Below, one piece after another: positions 33,508 through 45,641 of a DNA stretch of 64,000 bases. Every line of letters begins with the position of its first letter. Position 1 is the stretch's first letter. The stretch covers positions 20,680,733 through 20,744,732 of the forward strand of contig NC_053149.1 of NCBI RefSeq assembly GCF_016808335.1, written 5' to 3'. The notes beneath the pieces were generated by a model, which had not been told where the DNA came from, did no database searches, and worked only from the letters and a program-made list of their open reading frames with translations. Source of the DNA: Panicum virgatum. Lineage: Eukaryota; Streptophyta; Magnoliopsida; Poales; Poaceae. The position numbers and the translations under genes are program-made.

Positions 33508-33522
33508 AGATCCCCCACACTT
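33508..33522 (-). promoter_or_regulatory. Athila polypurine tract
   Basis: Minus strand AAGTGTGGGGGATCT directly before the 3' LTR start TGTTGACGG; the expected plus-strand DNA primer site. Confidence 0.8.
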
Positions 33523-34027
33523 GGCCCTTTTCTCGTCCCGAGTAAAGGTCAGGACTGAGGTAAAGCGGTAGCTTCCTAATAGAATATCCTGCACAAAAGT
33601 TATTCCATACCTTGCTCTTGCTTGTGAACTTGAATGTGTCTATCATGATATCTTGAGTTGTTGAAGAACGGAATGATCTTGTCTTCAAGTGTCATCCCAT
33701 CATGTTGCCAGACTTGGGGATTTTTGAAAGAATTTTTCCAGAAAAATTGTTCATGGTCTTACTCTCTTCCATGGGTCTCTCAGAGTCGCTCATAGCTTCT
33801 TACCAGCATTTATCTTTATTTTACCTCACCGGTTCTGATGGTATATGTGGAGTTTCGATGGATGAGGTAGAATGTCATCTGCTTGGCTCAAATCTGTTGC
33901 AAGATCAAAGATTGGATCCACAAGTTTATACTCATATTTACGACTGATCAGGTTAGTGCATAGATAAATGCATGCTCCTTTTCATGTCTGACTTTATTTG
34001 CTGGGTCATGCTTCTTTGGCATGCCAT

Positions 34028-34063
<36 letters not shown>

Positions 34064-34092
34064 GGGTCATGCTTCTTTGGCATGCCATCTTT

Positions 34093-34127
<35 letters not shown>

Positions 34128-34885
34128 GAATACTATTGTTAGACAGTATTTAAGGAGCACGAGGTTCATCTGGGCATAACACCTTAAATCAAATGCATAA
34201 ATAAAGTAAAACCATAATGGGTCACAGAATTTGACCAAGCTCAACATGTAACCAAGAGACAAAGCATGGGATTTTTTTCAAGTGGATAGTATTATATGGC
34301 TCTGGTAGGATGGTGGATAAAGAGATAAGACCGAGAACTCAATTTTTGTTTTTATAAATAAAATTCCCAAACTGGTCAACATGAGAGAAACAATCAACTT
34401 TAAACCAGATATATCATGTTAGTCAACAACCAAGCATCATGGGTCCTATAAAATATGGTTCACAAACTTAAGCGCAGCATGAAAAACATTTATGCAAGGC
34501 ATCTATCAAGAGCTCTTATTAGCAAATTTCTTAAATAGATTAAAGAATTTGAGAAGATATGCTCATGTTTAGAAACGCTAAAGGGAGGAAACAAGTGAGG
34601 TGATGCAAACTCATGAGTCAGAGCGGGAGGTGCACGTGACGTGTGAATGTGTAGTGTCATGGGATCCCCCCCCACACTTGTTTTCGACCTGCTCTTCAAT
34701 CATAGACAAAACAAACCAAATATGAAAGATAATGGGGCTCTACCGGCATTAACACCGGGGAGCCAATGTTCACACTTCTGAAATAAAAACTGGGGCATGA
34801 CTATACTAACCTAAACCTAAACGACACGATTAAAACTAGCGCCCAACTAATCCTAAGATAACGAGAGGGGTCTTATCTAAGATCC
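33523..34885. other. Athila 3' untranslated region with CT microsatellites
   Basis: No coding frame. A segment 'gggtcatgcttctttggcat' plus a CT tract is tandemly duplicated at about 34,003-34,128. The rest is AT-rich. Confidence 0.6.
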
Positions 34886-35620
34886 CTACTCAAAGGCTTG
34901 GATTCCTAGTGCCTCTACTAGGCGATCCATCCTTTCATCAAGAAACTTGAAGTAAAGGTCGAGGTCCCCTTGCATCTCTCTGACCTCTTCCCTCAACCTC
35001 TGCTGAGATGTGTCCAATCTGACATTGGACATATGAGCTTTTGTAAGCTCATTGGAAAGTTTCTTTATCTCAGACTTGTCTTGATAGTCTTCCGGTCTGG
35101 CCGGTGGTCTTACTCCAAAGATTGTGAGGCGTGGTTGGAATGGTGGCTCATTAGGAGATATCTTGTTGCGCCGGTAATCGTGGCTGATTATTCGGCCCTC
35201 CTTCGTCACCCACGAATGCACATACTCCTCATCGGGCTTAAGCCTCGGCCCAGGTGCATGTTCGTCCTGGAACAACTTGACTGCGAAGACCTCCAATTTC
35301 TTCTTTGAGGGCCTGTTCCGTGGTTTTCTTCATCATACCTCAGCTGGAAGTGCTCCACCAGGCGATGGAGAACCACCAGTGAAGCCTGGAGCCGAGCGGG
35401 CTCGTGGGGAAGTCGGCCGACCAAGGTGATCGGCCGACCTGCCGCTGGCGTCCCTCGGGCCCTTCCTTCTGGGGTTGCTTCGAGACGTTGCTGGCGAGGT
35501 CGCGGTCACTGAGAAGGCTTCTTCTTGAAGAGCCTCCACGAAGTACTGCTCCATAGGGCTAAGTGGATCACCCTGGCGGGATTCTGGCGCAACGTAAGAG
35601 ACTATCTCCTTGTCGGCCAT
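34886..35620 (-). pseudogene. Athila 3' ORF with C-terminal coiled coil
   Basis: Starts MADKEIVSYVAPESRQGDP at 35,620; a Ser/Pro/Arg-rich part follows. A frameshift near 35,335 leads to a second frame (35,296-34,886) with EEYVHSWVTKEGRIIS and a heptad-like EIKKLSNELTKAH..REEVREMQGDLD segment. It lies between integrase and the 3' LTR where Athila elements keep an extra gene, in some described as envelope-like; no membrane segment or signal peptide is visible here. Function unknown. Confidence 0.5.
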
Positions 35621-35795
35621 GGGTTGATGATAGTGGGATGCTAGTGGATAGCAGTGGAGACTTTGGGGGAATAGATGGAAACAAGGTATGGAGTTTAGGG
35701 TTTCTAAGGAAAAGAAGAAGGGTACGAGACTCCTTTTCTCATCGTGAAAAGCCGTCATGCCCCATAGAATTGGACTCTATGTGGGTCAAGGAGGC

Positions 35796-38700
35796 TGTAA
35801 CACCCGGTTTATAAAAGGACATAAACCGAGCAATCATATACATGCCAGGACCAAGTCACACATATATACAATAGAATGAACAATATATCACAGCACATAT
35901 CACGTAAAAAGACATAATAAAGCGAGTACGAATGTTATTTATTACATAAATGACAAAATGTCTGATACAGAGTATGCGGAAGCGTAAAACAAGTACAAAA
36001 CTCGGAAGCTGGGCGCCACAGGGACGTCGACTGGGAGATGAATGCCTAGAAGTCCTCGTACTCCTGGTAGCTCCGAGTGAACTCCCTCGCGTCGGCAGGA
36101 ACTGAGCAGCAGTAGAGTATCCCCAAAAAGGACAAGAGGAAAAAGAGTAGAGAAGGCAAGTGTGAGTCCACAACTTGTACTCAACAAGTATAACACAAAC
36201 TATGAGGATCTAAGGTTGGCTGACTTAACTGCATTAGCTTTTAATCTTGGCAAAATTTTATTAAAGCTATTTACTATAAGTTGATGAGTTACCATACCCT
36301 AGTTACATAGTAATTAATCAGAATTTATTATGATACTACTGAGAACCAAACCAAACCCACCCGGGGAAACCCCCTAGTCAAAGGAAGATAACCCCACTAA
36401 TCAAAAGGAGGATCTGGGCCGCTCATGACCATGAGCACGGCTAGTATACCAGTTTTACACTCTGCAGAGGTTGCACATCTTTACCCACAAGTTGTGAGCT
36501 ACGCTAGTTGTTCATCACACTTCCTTAGGTGAGATGGCTAGCAAACTCACTACGAGGCCGTTACAAAGAATCTCGTTGGTAAGGAGTAACCGCGAGGGTG
36601 GATCGGCGACTATGGAGTAGGTCTAGTGGGCGTCAAGACACGGAGCATAGACGAGGCCACTCAGTACGAGGGCCATAGAAGCTTACCTCCCCTGCCCCGC
36701 AGGTAAGTTACTCCAAACCAAAAAGACCAAATTAGTAAGCCAAGACCGTCCCATTCTAGTCTTGTGGTAGAGCTGTTGTCCCAGGTTGTCCTTATGGATA
36801 GTGGCCAACCCAGCACTAAGCTCCGTGCTGGCCCCCTAAACCAAGTTTCTAGACGTGAGCCACTCAAGCACAACATAGAGGGCCACTCTCAGAATTAAGT
36901 TGCATAAACCATTAATTAAATTAATTAAAAAGGACCAAGTGTGTTATAGCACGGAACCTAGCACAACTAACCAAAATGCAACCCAAGGGATATATATAAA
37001 GGATAAAAAGTGGCTAGGAAAGTCCTTATAGGCATAGAGTATTAAAATGCAGAATGAAAATGTATTTAAAGGTGATAGGTGTTGTTCATGTTATACTTGC
37101 CTTCCTCAAACTGTTCCTACTGCTCAAACAACTCAGAAGATGGTGGCTGCTTCGAGTACTGGTGCTCCTTCGAAGGATCAATGTCTACTCACGATCGCAA
37201 TGCCAAAAATAAGTCCAGCACATACACATACATGCAAACAAGAGCAAAAGCTAAGAAACAGTACAAAAATACATAAAAACAGTGAACAAAACTAAGCTAG
37301 AACTATTCTACATGTTACAACGATCGCGTGGACATAAAGAACGCCTAAAACGGAGCTAGAACGCGAAAACTAGGCTTAAAACAAGGTCTATGGGTTTTTC
37401 TGCAAGAAAAACTAAGTTTCCAGGGGTTTTCATGCAAAAACTAGGGACCTATACATAATTAAACTATAGATCTGGGGTCTAACATGCAAAACCGGCGGGT
37501 CTGGACTGCGGGTTCAAAATCTAAAATGCTCAGGGTCTAAGCGCTAAAAACTGGGCCTGGTTGTAATTACTTTTGAACTACACTGGACTGCGGGTTGATT
37601 CAAGGAAAACTCAGGGTCTCTTTCGCAAAATAGCCAGGCCAAAGGGGTATCTTCTAATCTGGATCGTTGGATCATGATCTGAGGGCTAGGATTTGATGAG
37701 ATCTAAATCTAATCTGGGTTGCACGTGCCAGATCGGATGGCTCACGAGGGATTGGGGCGCGGGCGGCGGCGCTGGGTCGCCGGCGACGTGTTCCCGCGGC
37801 GGGGCTTCGCCGGAGAAATGTGTACACGCGTTCTCGGCCATGGTTAGAGCCCAGGTTTGGTCCTGGAGCACGAGTGCAGCAAGGGTAAACCACCAGTGGC
37901 CGTAACGCGGGCCTGCAGTAAAAAGAACGACTGCTCTATGGTGCACGGCGGCGGAGCTCCTCGGAGTCGGTCAAATTCGGCCGTGCGGGGCTCGATCTCT
38001 AGCGGAGCTAGGCCTAGGAGAGGGAGCGCGAGGTATCAAAGCCTCTGGGCACTCAGGAACGGTGGATCTAAGGCCAGAACGCCGCACGCAATGGCGCCAG
38101 CGGCACACTACAACCACGGCGAGCAATTCTCGCACGCGCAGAGGGGGGAAGGGGGGAAACAAGCTCGGGGAGGTGCCTCACCAACGCGTGGTGCTGCAGG
38201 GACAAGCAGGCATCAGAGATCGGCGGTACAGCGGCGGAATTCCGGTGGCGCAGGCACTACTGGACGGAGCTTGCACTTGGGAATTCTCGTGCGCGCGGGG
38301 CTGACGTCATGGAAGGAGAGCTCGACGGCGGTCCTGGACCCGAGGCTGAGCGGCGGCGGCGGTTCGCAGTGGTGGAGGTGCTGCGGAACGCCAGGTACAC
38401 GGCAACGCAGAGGCCCTGCTCCGGTGCTGAGGACCAAGGGCGATGGTGCTAGGGTTCGGTGGTGGCTGCGGTGGATGGTAGGGTTCAGGGAGGGGTGCAG
38501 ACTCTATTTATAGGGCGGCGGACCTAGGCGTGCGTGCTAGTGACGCGGGCGCAGCGCGGAGATCACGGCGAGATCACGAGGCCGTTGCTGCACGGGCATC
38601 GCGGTGGGGATGATGGAGCCGATAGGTGGGCCAGGCGGGGCAGCGATGGAGGAGGGCGAGCGGCTAACGGGCACGCGCGGGCTGAGGCAGCGGCCGAGCT

Positions 38701-39153
38701 GGGCCGATCCGGAAGGGAGATGGGCCGAGCGCAGGGAAAGGAAGGAGAGAGCTGGGGCAGCTTGCGGGTTGGGCTGAGCGGGTTGCTGGGCCGCGGGCTG
38801 GAAAAGGAGTAGGCCGGGCTGCAACAGGTTTTGGGCTGGGTTGGTTTGGGGAAAAGAGAAGACGTGGGCCGGCGGGGTTAGGGTTTTGGGCTGGGTTTTC
38901 CTTCTCCTTTCTTTTTCTTTCTTCTTTTCTTTTCAAACTCCTCTCAAACTATTTGAATTCAAACTCCTATGCACTCAAACAAACAATGCACCATCATGAA
39001 TGCACAAATAAGTTAGCCCTAAAATAAATTTTAATTACTTTATGAAGCAAAAATAAATTATAAATGCAAGGCTAAGCAAATTAAATCCTAGAAAATTAAA
39101 TAAAGCTAATTAAATTTATTATTAATTGCTGAAATTTAAATTAGGGTGTTACA
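35796..39153 (-). mobile_element. Solo LTR B (Tekay/Del-like) in the Athila element
   Basis: Same family as A and C, with ends TGTAACACCC (35,796) and GGGTGTTACA (39,153) and a perfect target duplication GAGGC at 35,791-35,795 and 39,154-39,158. Its sense strand is minus (TATA at 38,522-38,513). 3.36 kb with no internal domains. Confidence 0.9.
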
Positions 39154-39248
39154 GAGGCCGTGCCCCAAAGCTAGGCCTCACTGGGGCTGGCCCAGATTCG
39201 GCCGACCTATAGGTCAGCCAGCCCAGGCTGGGCCCCAGCTTGCGCGGG

Positions 39249-42200
39249 TCAACTGGTAGGGTTATAAGTTTGAGAGGTAGGATGGGCCCACCTGCCCTTT
39301 TGGCCTATATTGCTCTTTTTGAATATAAGTACGGGATCGACTAAGTCAATCACGTCTATCTCCTCATCAAGAGCTTTATTATGGTATAGGAAAAGCTTGA
39401 GTCGTTGACCGTTTACCTTATAGGCGTTGCCATCGTCATCTTGTATCGTGATGGCTCCATGTGGTGATGTGTCGATGACGTGATACGGTCCTTTCCATTT
39501 GCTTCTTAGTTTCCCATGGCCAAATAACTTGACCCTAGAATTAAAGAGCAGTACCTTGTCTCCGGGACTGAAGTTCTTAGGCTTCAATCGCTTATCATGC
39601 CATCTCTTGGTTCTCTCTTTGTAGATCGAGGCACTATGATAAGCTTTATCTCTCCATTCCTCCAGTTCCGAGATCTGGCGCTTCCGGTACTCTCCGGCTA
39701 TTTTAAGATCCATGTTCCACCTCCGGATAGCCCAGTGCGCTTTGTGCTCCAGCTCTACGGGTAAGTGGCAAGTTTTCCCGTAGATAAGCTGATAGGGTGA
39801 CATTCCAATGGGTGTCTTGTATGCTGTCTGGTAAGCCCAAAGTGCATCCGGTAATTTCAGCTTTCATCCCCTTCCCATCTCATTCACGGTCTTCTACAGA
39901 ATATTCTTGATTTGCTTGTTAGATGTTTCTGCTTGACCGCTGGTCTGAGGGTGGTACGGAGTCGCGATGGTGTGCCTTGTCCCTAGTTCCTTGAGGAAGT
40001 TCTGGAAGGCCGAGTCAATGAAGTGTGACCCTCCGTCACTGATTACCATCCGTGGTGTGCCAAACCTTGGAAAGATAATCTCATGGAACATCTTACGAGC
40101 ATGCTTTGCATCAGCAGCTCTGCATGGCATGGCTTCGACCCATTTGGAAACGTAATCTACGGCGACTAAGATGTACTCGCATCCTTGGGATTTCACAAAG
40201 GGTCCCATATAGTCAATACCCCAAACGTCAAAAAGTTCAACTTGAAGATTGTAGTTTAGGGGCATTGAGTCGCGAGCTGTGATCCCTCCATGCCTCTGGC
40301 AGTTTGGACATCTGCGGATGAAGTTCTTTGTATCTTCGTACATAGATGGCCAATAGAAACCGCTCTGCCAGATTTTCACTTGAGTTTGAAATACACCATA
40401 GTGACCTCCATATGGTGCTGCATGGCATTTCTCTATGACCTTTTGTCCTTCTGCCATAGGTACACAACATCTGAGTAACCCATCTACACAGACTCGGTAC
40501 AGATATGGTGCATCCCATAAGTGGCGTCTGCTCTCTTGAACTAACTTCTTTTTTCTCTCCCCTGGGGGTACATACCCCGAGACCATGAAGTTCACGATAT
40601 TCGCATACCAGGGGTGCGAAGCTGTTACTTTGAGAAGCATATCATCCTGCAGGAAGTCATTTATCGACAGGTCTTGGGTATTCTTATTGGTCATGCACGA
40701 TAAATGATTCGCCACTGAATTCTCTACTCCTTTCTTATCTTTAATTTCCAACTCAAACTCTTGGAGTAGAAGAATCCATCTGATCAACCTTGGTTTAGCA
40801 TCCTTCTTAGTGAAGAGGTACTTGAGTGCGGCATGGTCTATATAGACGATGACCTTGGTACCCAGTAGATAGGATCTAAACTTGTCGATGGCAAAGACAA
40901 CTGCTAGGAGCTCTTTTTCTGTGGTGGCATAATTGAGCTGAGCTCCAGTGAGTGTCTTGCTTGCGTACGCGATTGCGTGATGCTTCTTATCCTTGGTTTG
41001 ACCAAGTACAGCCCCCCACCACATAATCACTAGCATCACACATGATCTCGAACGGGAGCTTCCAATCTGGGGGTTGAATGATTGGAGCTGAGATGAGTGC
41101 CTTTTTGAGAGTAACAAAGGCTTTATGGCACTCCTCTGTGAATTGGAAAGGAACATCCTTGGCTAGGAGACTTGTGAGGGGTCTAGCGATCTTGGAGAAG
41201 TTTGCGATGAACCTTCGATAGAATCCGGCATGGCCAAGGAAGCTTCTGATTCCTTTCACATTGATGGGAGGCAGAAGTTGTTCAATGACTTCAATTTTTG
41301 CTTTATCCACCTCTATCCCTCTTTCGGACACTAAGTGTCCTAAAACAATGCCTTCACGGACCATGAACTGACATTTCTCCTAGTTGAGGATCAGGTCCTT
41401 CTCTTGGCATCTTTGCAAGACTGTCCAAATTTTCTAGACAATGATCGAAGGTCGTTCCATAGACTGAGAAGTCGTCCATGAAAACTTCCATAATTTCTTC
41501 GATCATGTCGGAGAAGATGGGCATCATGCACCTTTGGAATGACACGAGTGCGTTGCATAACCCAAACAACATTCGTCGGTAGGCATATGTTCCATAGGGG
41601 TACGTGAACGTAGTCTTGTTCTGATCTTCGGGATGGATGGGTATTTGATGGTAACCAGAATAACCATCAAGGAAACAGAAGTAGGAGTGCTTCACCAATC
41701 GCTCTAACATCTCATCGATGAAAGGTAGTGGGAAGTGATCCTTCTTAGTGGCCTTGTTGAGTTTTCTGTAATCTATACACATCCTCCATCCCGTGACGAT
41801 TCGTTGGGGAATTAGCTCGTTCTTGCTATTTTCCACCACCGTCATGCCTCCTTTCTTGGGCACGACTTGAACTGGGCTTACCCACTCACTATGCGGAACA
41901 TGATAGATAATTCCAGCATCTAAGAGTTTGCGGACCTCTTTCTTTACCACCTCCCTCATAGCATTGTTCAACCTTCTTTGGGGTTCCCTAGAAGGTGCTA
42001 TTGCTGGATCCAACAGGATTCGGTGGGTGCAAAGAGCAGGACTGATGCCCTTGAGGTCTTGTAGGGTATAGCCTAGGACTGATCGATGCTTCTCTAGAAC
42101 AGCGATGAGTTTATTCGTCTCCTCTTCTGAGAGTTTGTTGCTAATGATCACGGGAGACTCTACATCGCTATTCAGAAAGGCATATCTAAACCCGGAAGGT

Positions 42201-42463
42201 AAAGGCTTTAGCTCAATCGGAGGTCGTGATGGCGTCTTAGTTGCGGGCAGTTCAGAAGGTTCACCGGGATCTTCTTCCACATCGCTGACTTCTTCTGACA
42301 TTTCCTCGATGTCCTCCTCGAGGTCTGAATCAAAAGACTCGAAAGTGGAAGTGGCCATTATTTCCTCGATTGGCTCTGGAATAGGGAGATCTTCCACTGA
42401 GCATGTCAATGCTCGATTCACGAGGATGTGGAAGGTGCCTTCCCTAACTTGATGTTTAAACAT
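39249..42463 (-). pseudogene. Athila pol: reverse transcriptase, RNase H, integrase
   Basis: From 42,463: linker, then RT with GWRMCIDYRKLNKATKKDHFP, the catalytic FMDDFS block near 41,480 and YHQIPIHPEDQNKTTF. A frameshift near 41,420 and another near 41,020 separate RT from RNase H ([21 protein letters not shown]). Integrase follows: HHCC finger (...[13 protein letters not shown]), core [23 protein letters not shown] (D, D, E). Stops at ~39,892 (CAG to TAG) and ~39,863 (TGG to TGA) precede the C-terminal part [20 protein letters not shown], ending at 39,249. It would copy and insert the element; too broken to work. Confidence 0.9.
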
Positions 42464-43809
42464 CCGTCTTTATGAACATCCGTAAAGAGAGCTTTAAGGG
42501 GATGTCCGATCAAGAAATCGAAGTTGAGATCTTCGAAGATATGAAAGTTCAGACGGATTTTAACATCATTGTGCAAAAATGGCACATCGGTGATTATCCC
42601 GTAGCTGCTCGTAAGAGAACCTGAAGGCCTCTTGAGCTGTCTGTCTGTCGGAGTGAGTTTGTAATTGCCTAGAAAGGCTAAGGCAAACTCATCTGACATT
42701 AGATTGGCTCCGACAGCGGGACTATAGAGAGTGTCCACATTTCGATCTTGGAGATGGCAACGGAATGATGAGGAGGAAGAGTTGGGAGAGATTGGAGATA
42801 AGGATAATTCCCCTTCTTGCAGCCATTCGTTGCTGATCAATGTTGTCAACTCTTGAATCGTCTCCCGAAGAAAATTCTCTTCTAAGGGATCCGTAGGAGT
42901 GACAGGACTTGGTGGTCGCTTCTGGTAGAAGTATCTTGAGGTGTTGCCGAAGTCTTCAAAGACATCCAGCTCGATACTTTGAAGAAACTCCGGAGGTGAA
43001 GGGTCTTCCTCCTCCGATGTTTTGGATTTTTGTTCAGGGGCGGTTTCATAGATCGAATCTTCTGATGGACTTTTAGAGGGTTCCGATTCGATTTCTAAAG
43101 ACTCTGCTTGATGCATCTCGGGCTCTGTGGGAACTGGCTCGTGGATATAAACAAAAGAGGTTCTTTCCAAGATTTTGTCGAGGACATTCCTACTTTTGGT
43201 TGGGGTAAGATGAGCGAAAGATCCTCCAGAGGTAAGATCGACATGGTGTGCAGACTCTTTGTCAAGACCAGCATAAAAATGCTGGAGCAATAAATGCTCG
43301 GGTAATGACAAATCTAGGCCTGATTTTTCCAATAAGGTAAATCTAGCCCAAACTACACCGATTGATTCCTTATCATTCTAACGGAAAGTTAAAATTTCCG
43401 TTCGTAAGGCACATATTCGTGAAAGTGGGAAGAATGCAGAACAGAATCTGTCCCGAAGTTCAATCCAACTTCCATTCACACAGCCTACGACACGAATGTA
43501 CCATTGCTTCACTTCTCCCGAAAGGGAAAAGGGAAATAATTTCCATTTAAGAGTTTCGTGTGTCATGCCAGAAATCTTCTTGCATGAACACACTTGCTCA
43601 AACTCGCGCAGATGATGGTAGGGATTTTCATAATCCCTTCCTGAAAAGGAATTTTCCTGAACAAAGGCTATGTAGTCTGAGTCGAGTTCATAGCTAGTAG
43701 AAAGAATTGGGTCAGCAGAGAGTGATGGCTCGTAGAACTCGCTCTTGGGTGAAGAGAGCTGTAAAAGGGATAGCTGCTCCATGGGTAGCGGGGGTTGAGG
43801 TAGATTCAA
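42418..43809 (-). pseudogene. Athila gag and protease region
   Basis: Start MNLPQPPLPMEQ at 43,809. The gag core NPYHHLREFEQVCSCKKISG, WKLFPFSLSGEVKQWY is typical of Athila. An in-frame TAG at ~43,380 (expected CAG) interrupts. It continues from 43,332 to the segment LYSPAVGANLMSDEFALAFL and FDFLIGHPLKALF, the retropepsin-like part. A frameshift near 42,440 separates it from reverse transcriptase. Confidence 0.82.
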
Positions 43810-43869
43810 AGAAAAAGAAAAAAGAAGATATGAGGACGACTGAGTCCATAGATAATGTACCTATCGTTA

Positions 43870-43885
43870 CCCCGCAATGGTGCCA
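43870..43885 (-). promoter_or_regulatory. Athila primer-binding site
   Basis: Minus strand TGGCACCATTGCGGGG, 7 bases inside the 5' LTR. It is close to the site complementary to the 3' end of tRNA-Asp used by Athila elements. Confidence 0.7.
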
Positions 43886-43892
43886 GAAAGCT

Positions 43893-45175
43893 TGTTCGTA
43901 TTTTGCAACGTCACGACTAAAATCCGCAAGCGCACAGATACCGCTGTTGCTTTCACCCAAGAGTATTCTAGGGTATCGTATCCACTAAGGAATGTGAGTA
44001 CACTATCTACAGGTTCACGTTCATCCAAGGATACACATGCCGATGTGGAGAAGAACAGAAGAGAGGACTTTCTATATCTAGAATCTATGCCTAGAAGAAG
44101 AGATCACGTCGCCGTTATACTTCGAGCTAAAGGTGTCGACCGGCTTATACAAGCCGATAGCTCCTAAATGATGCTCCATCCAATATCCGAACGTGGAGGA
44201 TTACTAGAAGGCTCGAACAGGGCTGTCACCACCTGCCGGCTACCTCTACAAACCGTGGGACTATCAGACAACTGAGTGGTATAGTCTAGCCTAGACACCA
44301 CGTCTACGCCTTTCCCTACTAACCTTAGCCCTGGCCAAGACTACACTTTTCTATCCGGGGTCTTAAGCTAAGATCAAATGCTACTCGCTAGCATACACAT
44401 CAACTAATATAAGACAGATATGATAACTTGTGATCTAAACTCTAATTCCAGATAAACAAACAAAGAAAGTCTCGAACACTTACAACCGAATAAGCATCCG
44501 TCGAGGTACAAGCTGAGAAGAGTGCCGACAAACCCGGCACTTCCCCCGACTCCTCCTCACTCTCCTCCTCTTCTTCTACACCTCCTAGTCTACCTAAGCA
44601 TCTAGGATGAAGGCCTTAAACTCCAAATGAGGAAGGGTGAGTTGAGAGGGTGAGATGTGTGTGTCTTCATTCCTCTATGCCCCCCCGCCTTGTATTTATA
44701 GGAGGGAGCCACGGGGTGAGCTGCAGCTGAGCCTCATCAAACCGCCATCACCAGCCAGTAAGAGACCTCCACATGGAACCTGAAGGCGGTGGGGCCCACG
44801 GGTAGGTCGGCCGGCCTGCTTGGTCGGCCGGCCTCCCAGTGGGCCCACCGACCTTGCATTTTGGCTCGTGGGTCGCTTCCTGGGCCCACTTGTCAATGGC
44901 ATGAGGTTTATCTTTTATCATGTCGGTTCCTTGCTCTGGTGGGCCCTATACTCCATATTCTGACACGCGTCGCGTCCTGATTTGCCGGAATGTTGTCTCT
45001 TGGATTAAACCACACCATTATGCTGCAAAATTAGCTCAAAATCACCTGCACACATTCTAGAACATCATCTGTGGAATCTGTTAGTAATTAAATCTATCCT
45101 AGCATTTATTCCACATTTTGGTTCCTTTTTGTGCAGGAGTTGATGGTCAAAATTGGTCGTTTGTGACCGTCAACA
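43893..45175 (-). repeat. Athila 5' LTR
   Basis: 1.28 kb. Compared with the 3' LTR it has an extra ~17-base tandem copy of a GGTCGGCCGGCC segment near 44,808-44,835. Confidence 0.9.
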
Positions 45176-45180
45176 AGAAG

Positions 45181-45595
45181 CTACAGCAGAATGTGTCAGA
45201 CCGAGGCAGTGGGACTGCTCACAGGCATAGAATGTTCTAGAGTAAGGGATAACGCATTGATGTACCTTACCTCTTTTGTAACTACCCGAATAGGCGTAGG
45301 ACTAGATGTAGTACAAGGAAACTACCCAGTCCAGTTGTGGTAGGACTCCAACAGTACTCGGCTAGAACTTTCTATGTAACCCTATGCCCCTAGAGTATAT
45401 ATGGGTAGGTAGGGACCCCCTCGAAACAATAACAACATCTAAGGCAATACAAGCAACCACATAGGACCTCGCGGCCCGAACCTATCTAAATTCTTGTGTT
45501 CCTTGCACCATCGGGTTCCAGAGCTAGTCGATCCCTTGCCTACAATTCTACTGCTAAGGGTATTCCTGAGCAGGCTTGGTGGCTAAACACCGACA
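45181..45595 (+). repeat. 5' LTR of element E, 3' part
   Basis: Continuation of 32,167-32,248 after the Athila insertion. Ends aaacaccgaca at 45,595; followed by PBS at 45,598-45,615. It is homologous to the D LTR. Confidence 0.8.
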
Positions 45596-45641
45596 GCTGG
45601 CGCGCCAGGTAGGGGATTCAGCGAGTTCATTGGCGAATTTG

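Larger units (their letters stand above)
32249..45175 (-). mobile_element. Athila-like Ty3/gypsy retrotransposon, minus strand
   Basis: Two LTRs (32,249-33,507 and 43,893-45,175) begin TGTTGACGG and end ..AACA on the minus strand. Flanks AGAAA (32,244-32,248) and AGAAG (45,176-45,180) are a 5-bp duplication with one change. Order on minus: 5' LTR, PBS, gag/protease, reverse transcriptase, RNase H, integrase, solo LTR B insertion, a 3' ORF with coiled coil, polypurine tract, 3' LTR. Integrase C-terminal block [15 protein letters not shown] and PBS type fit Athila. Several stops and frameshifts: not autonomous. Confidence 0.9.

Noticed and set aside
34886..35620. Envelope gene of the Athila element
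   Set aside because: No signal peptide, membrane segment or envelope motif is visible; only position suggests it, so it is left as an ORF of unknown function.
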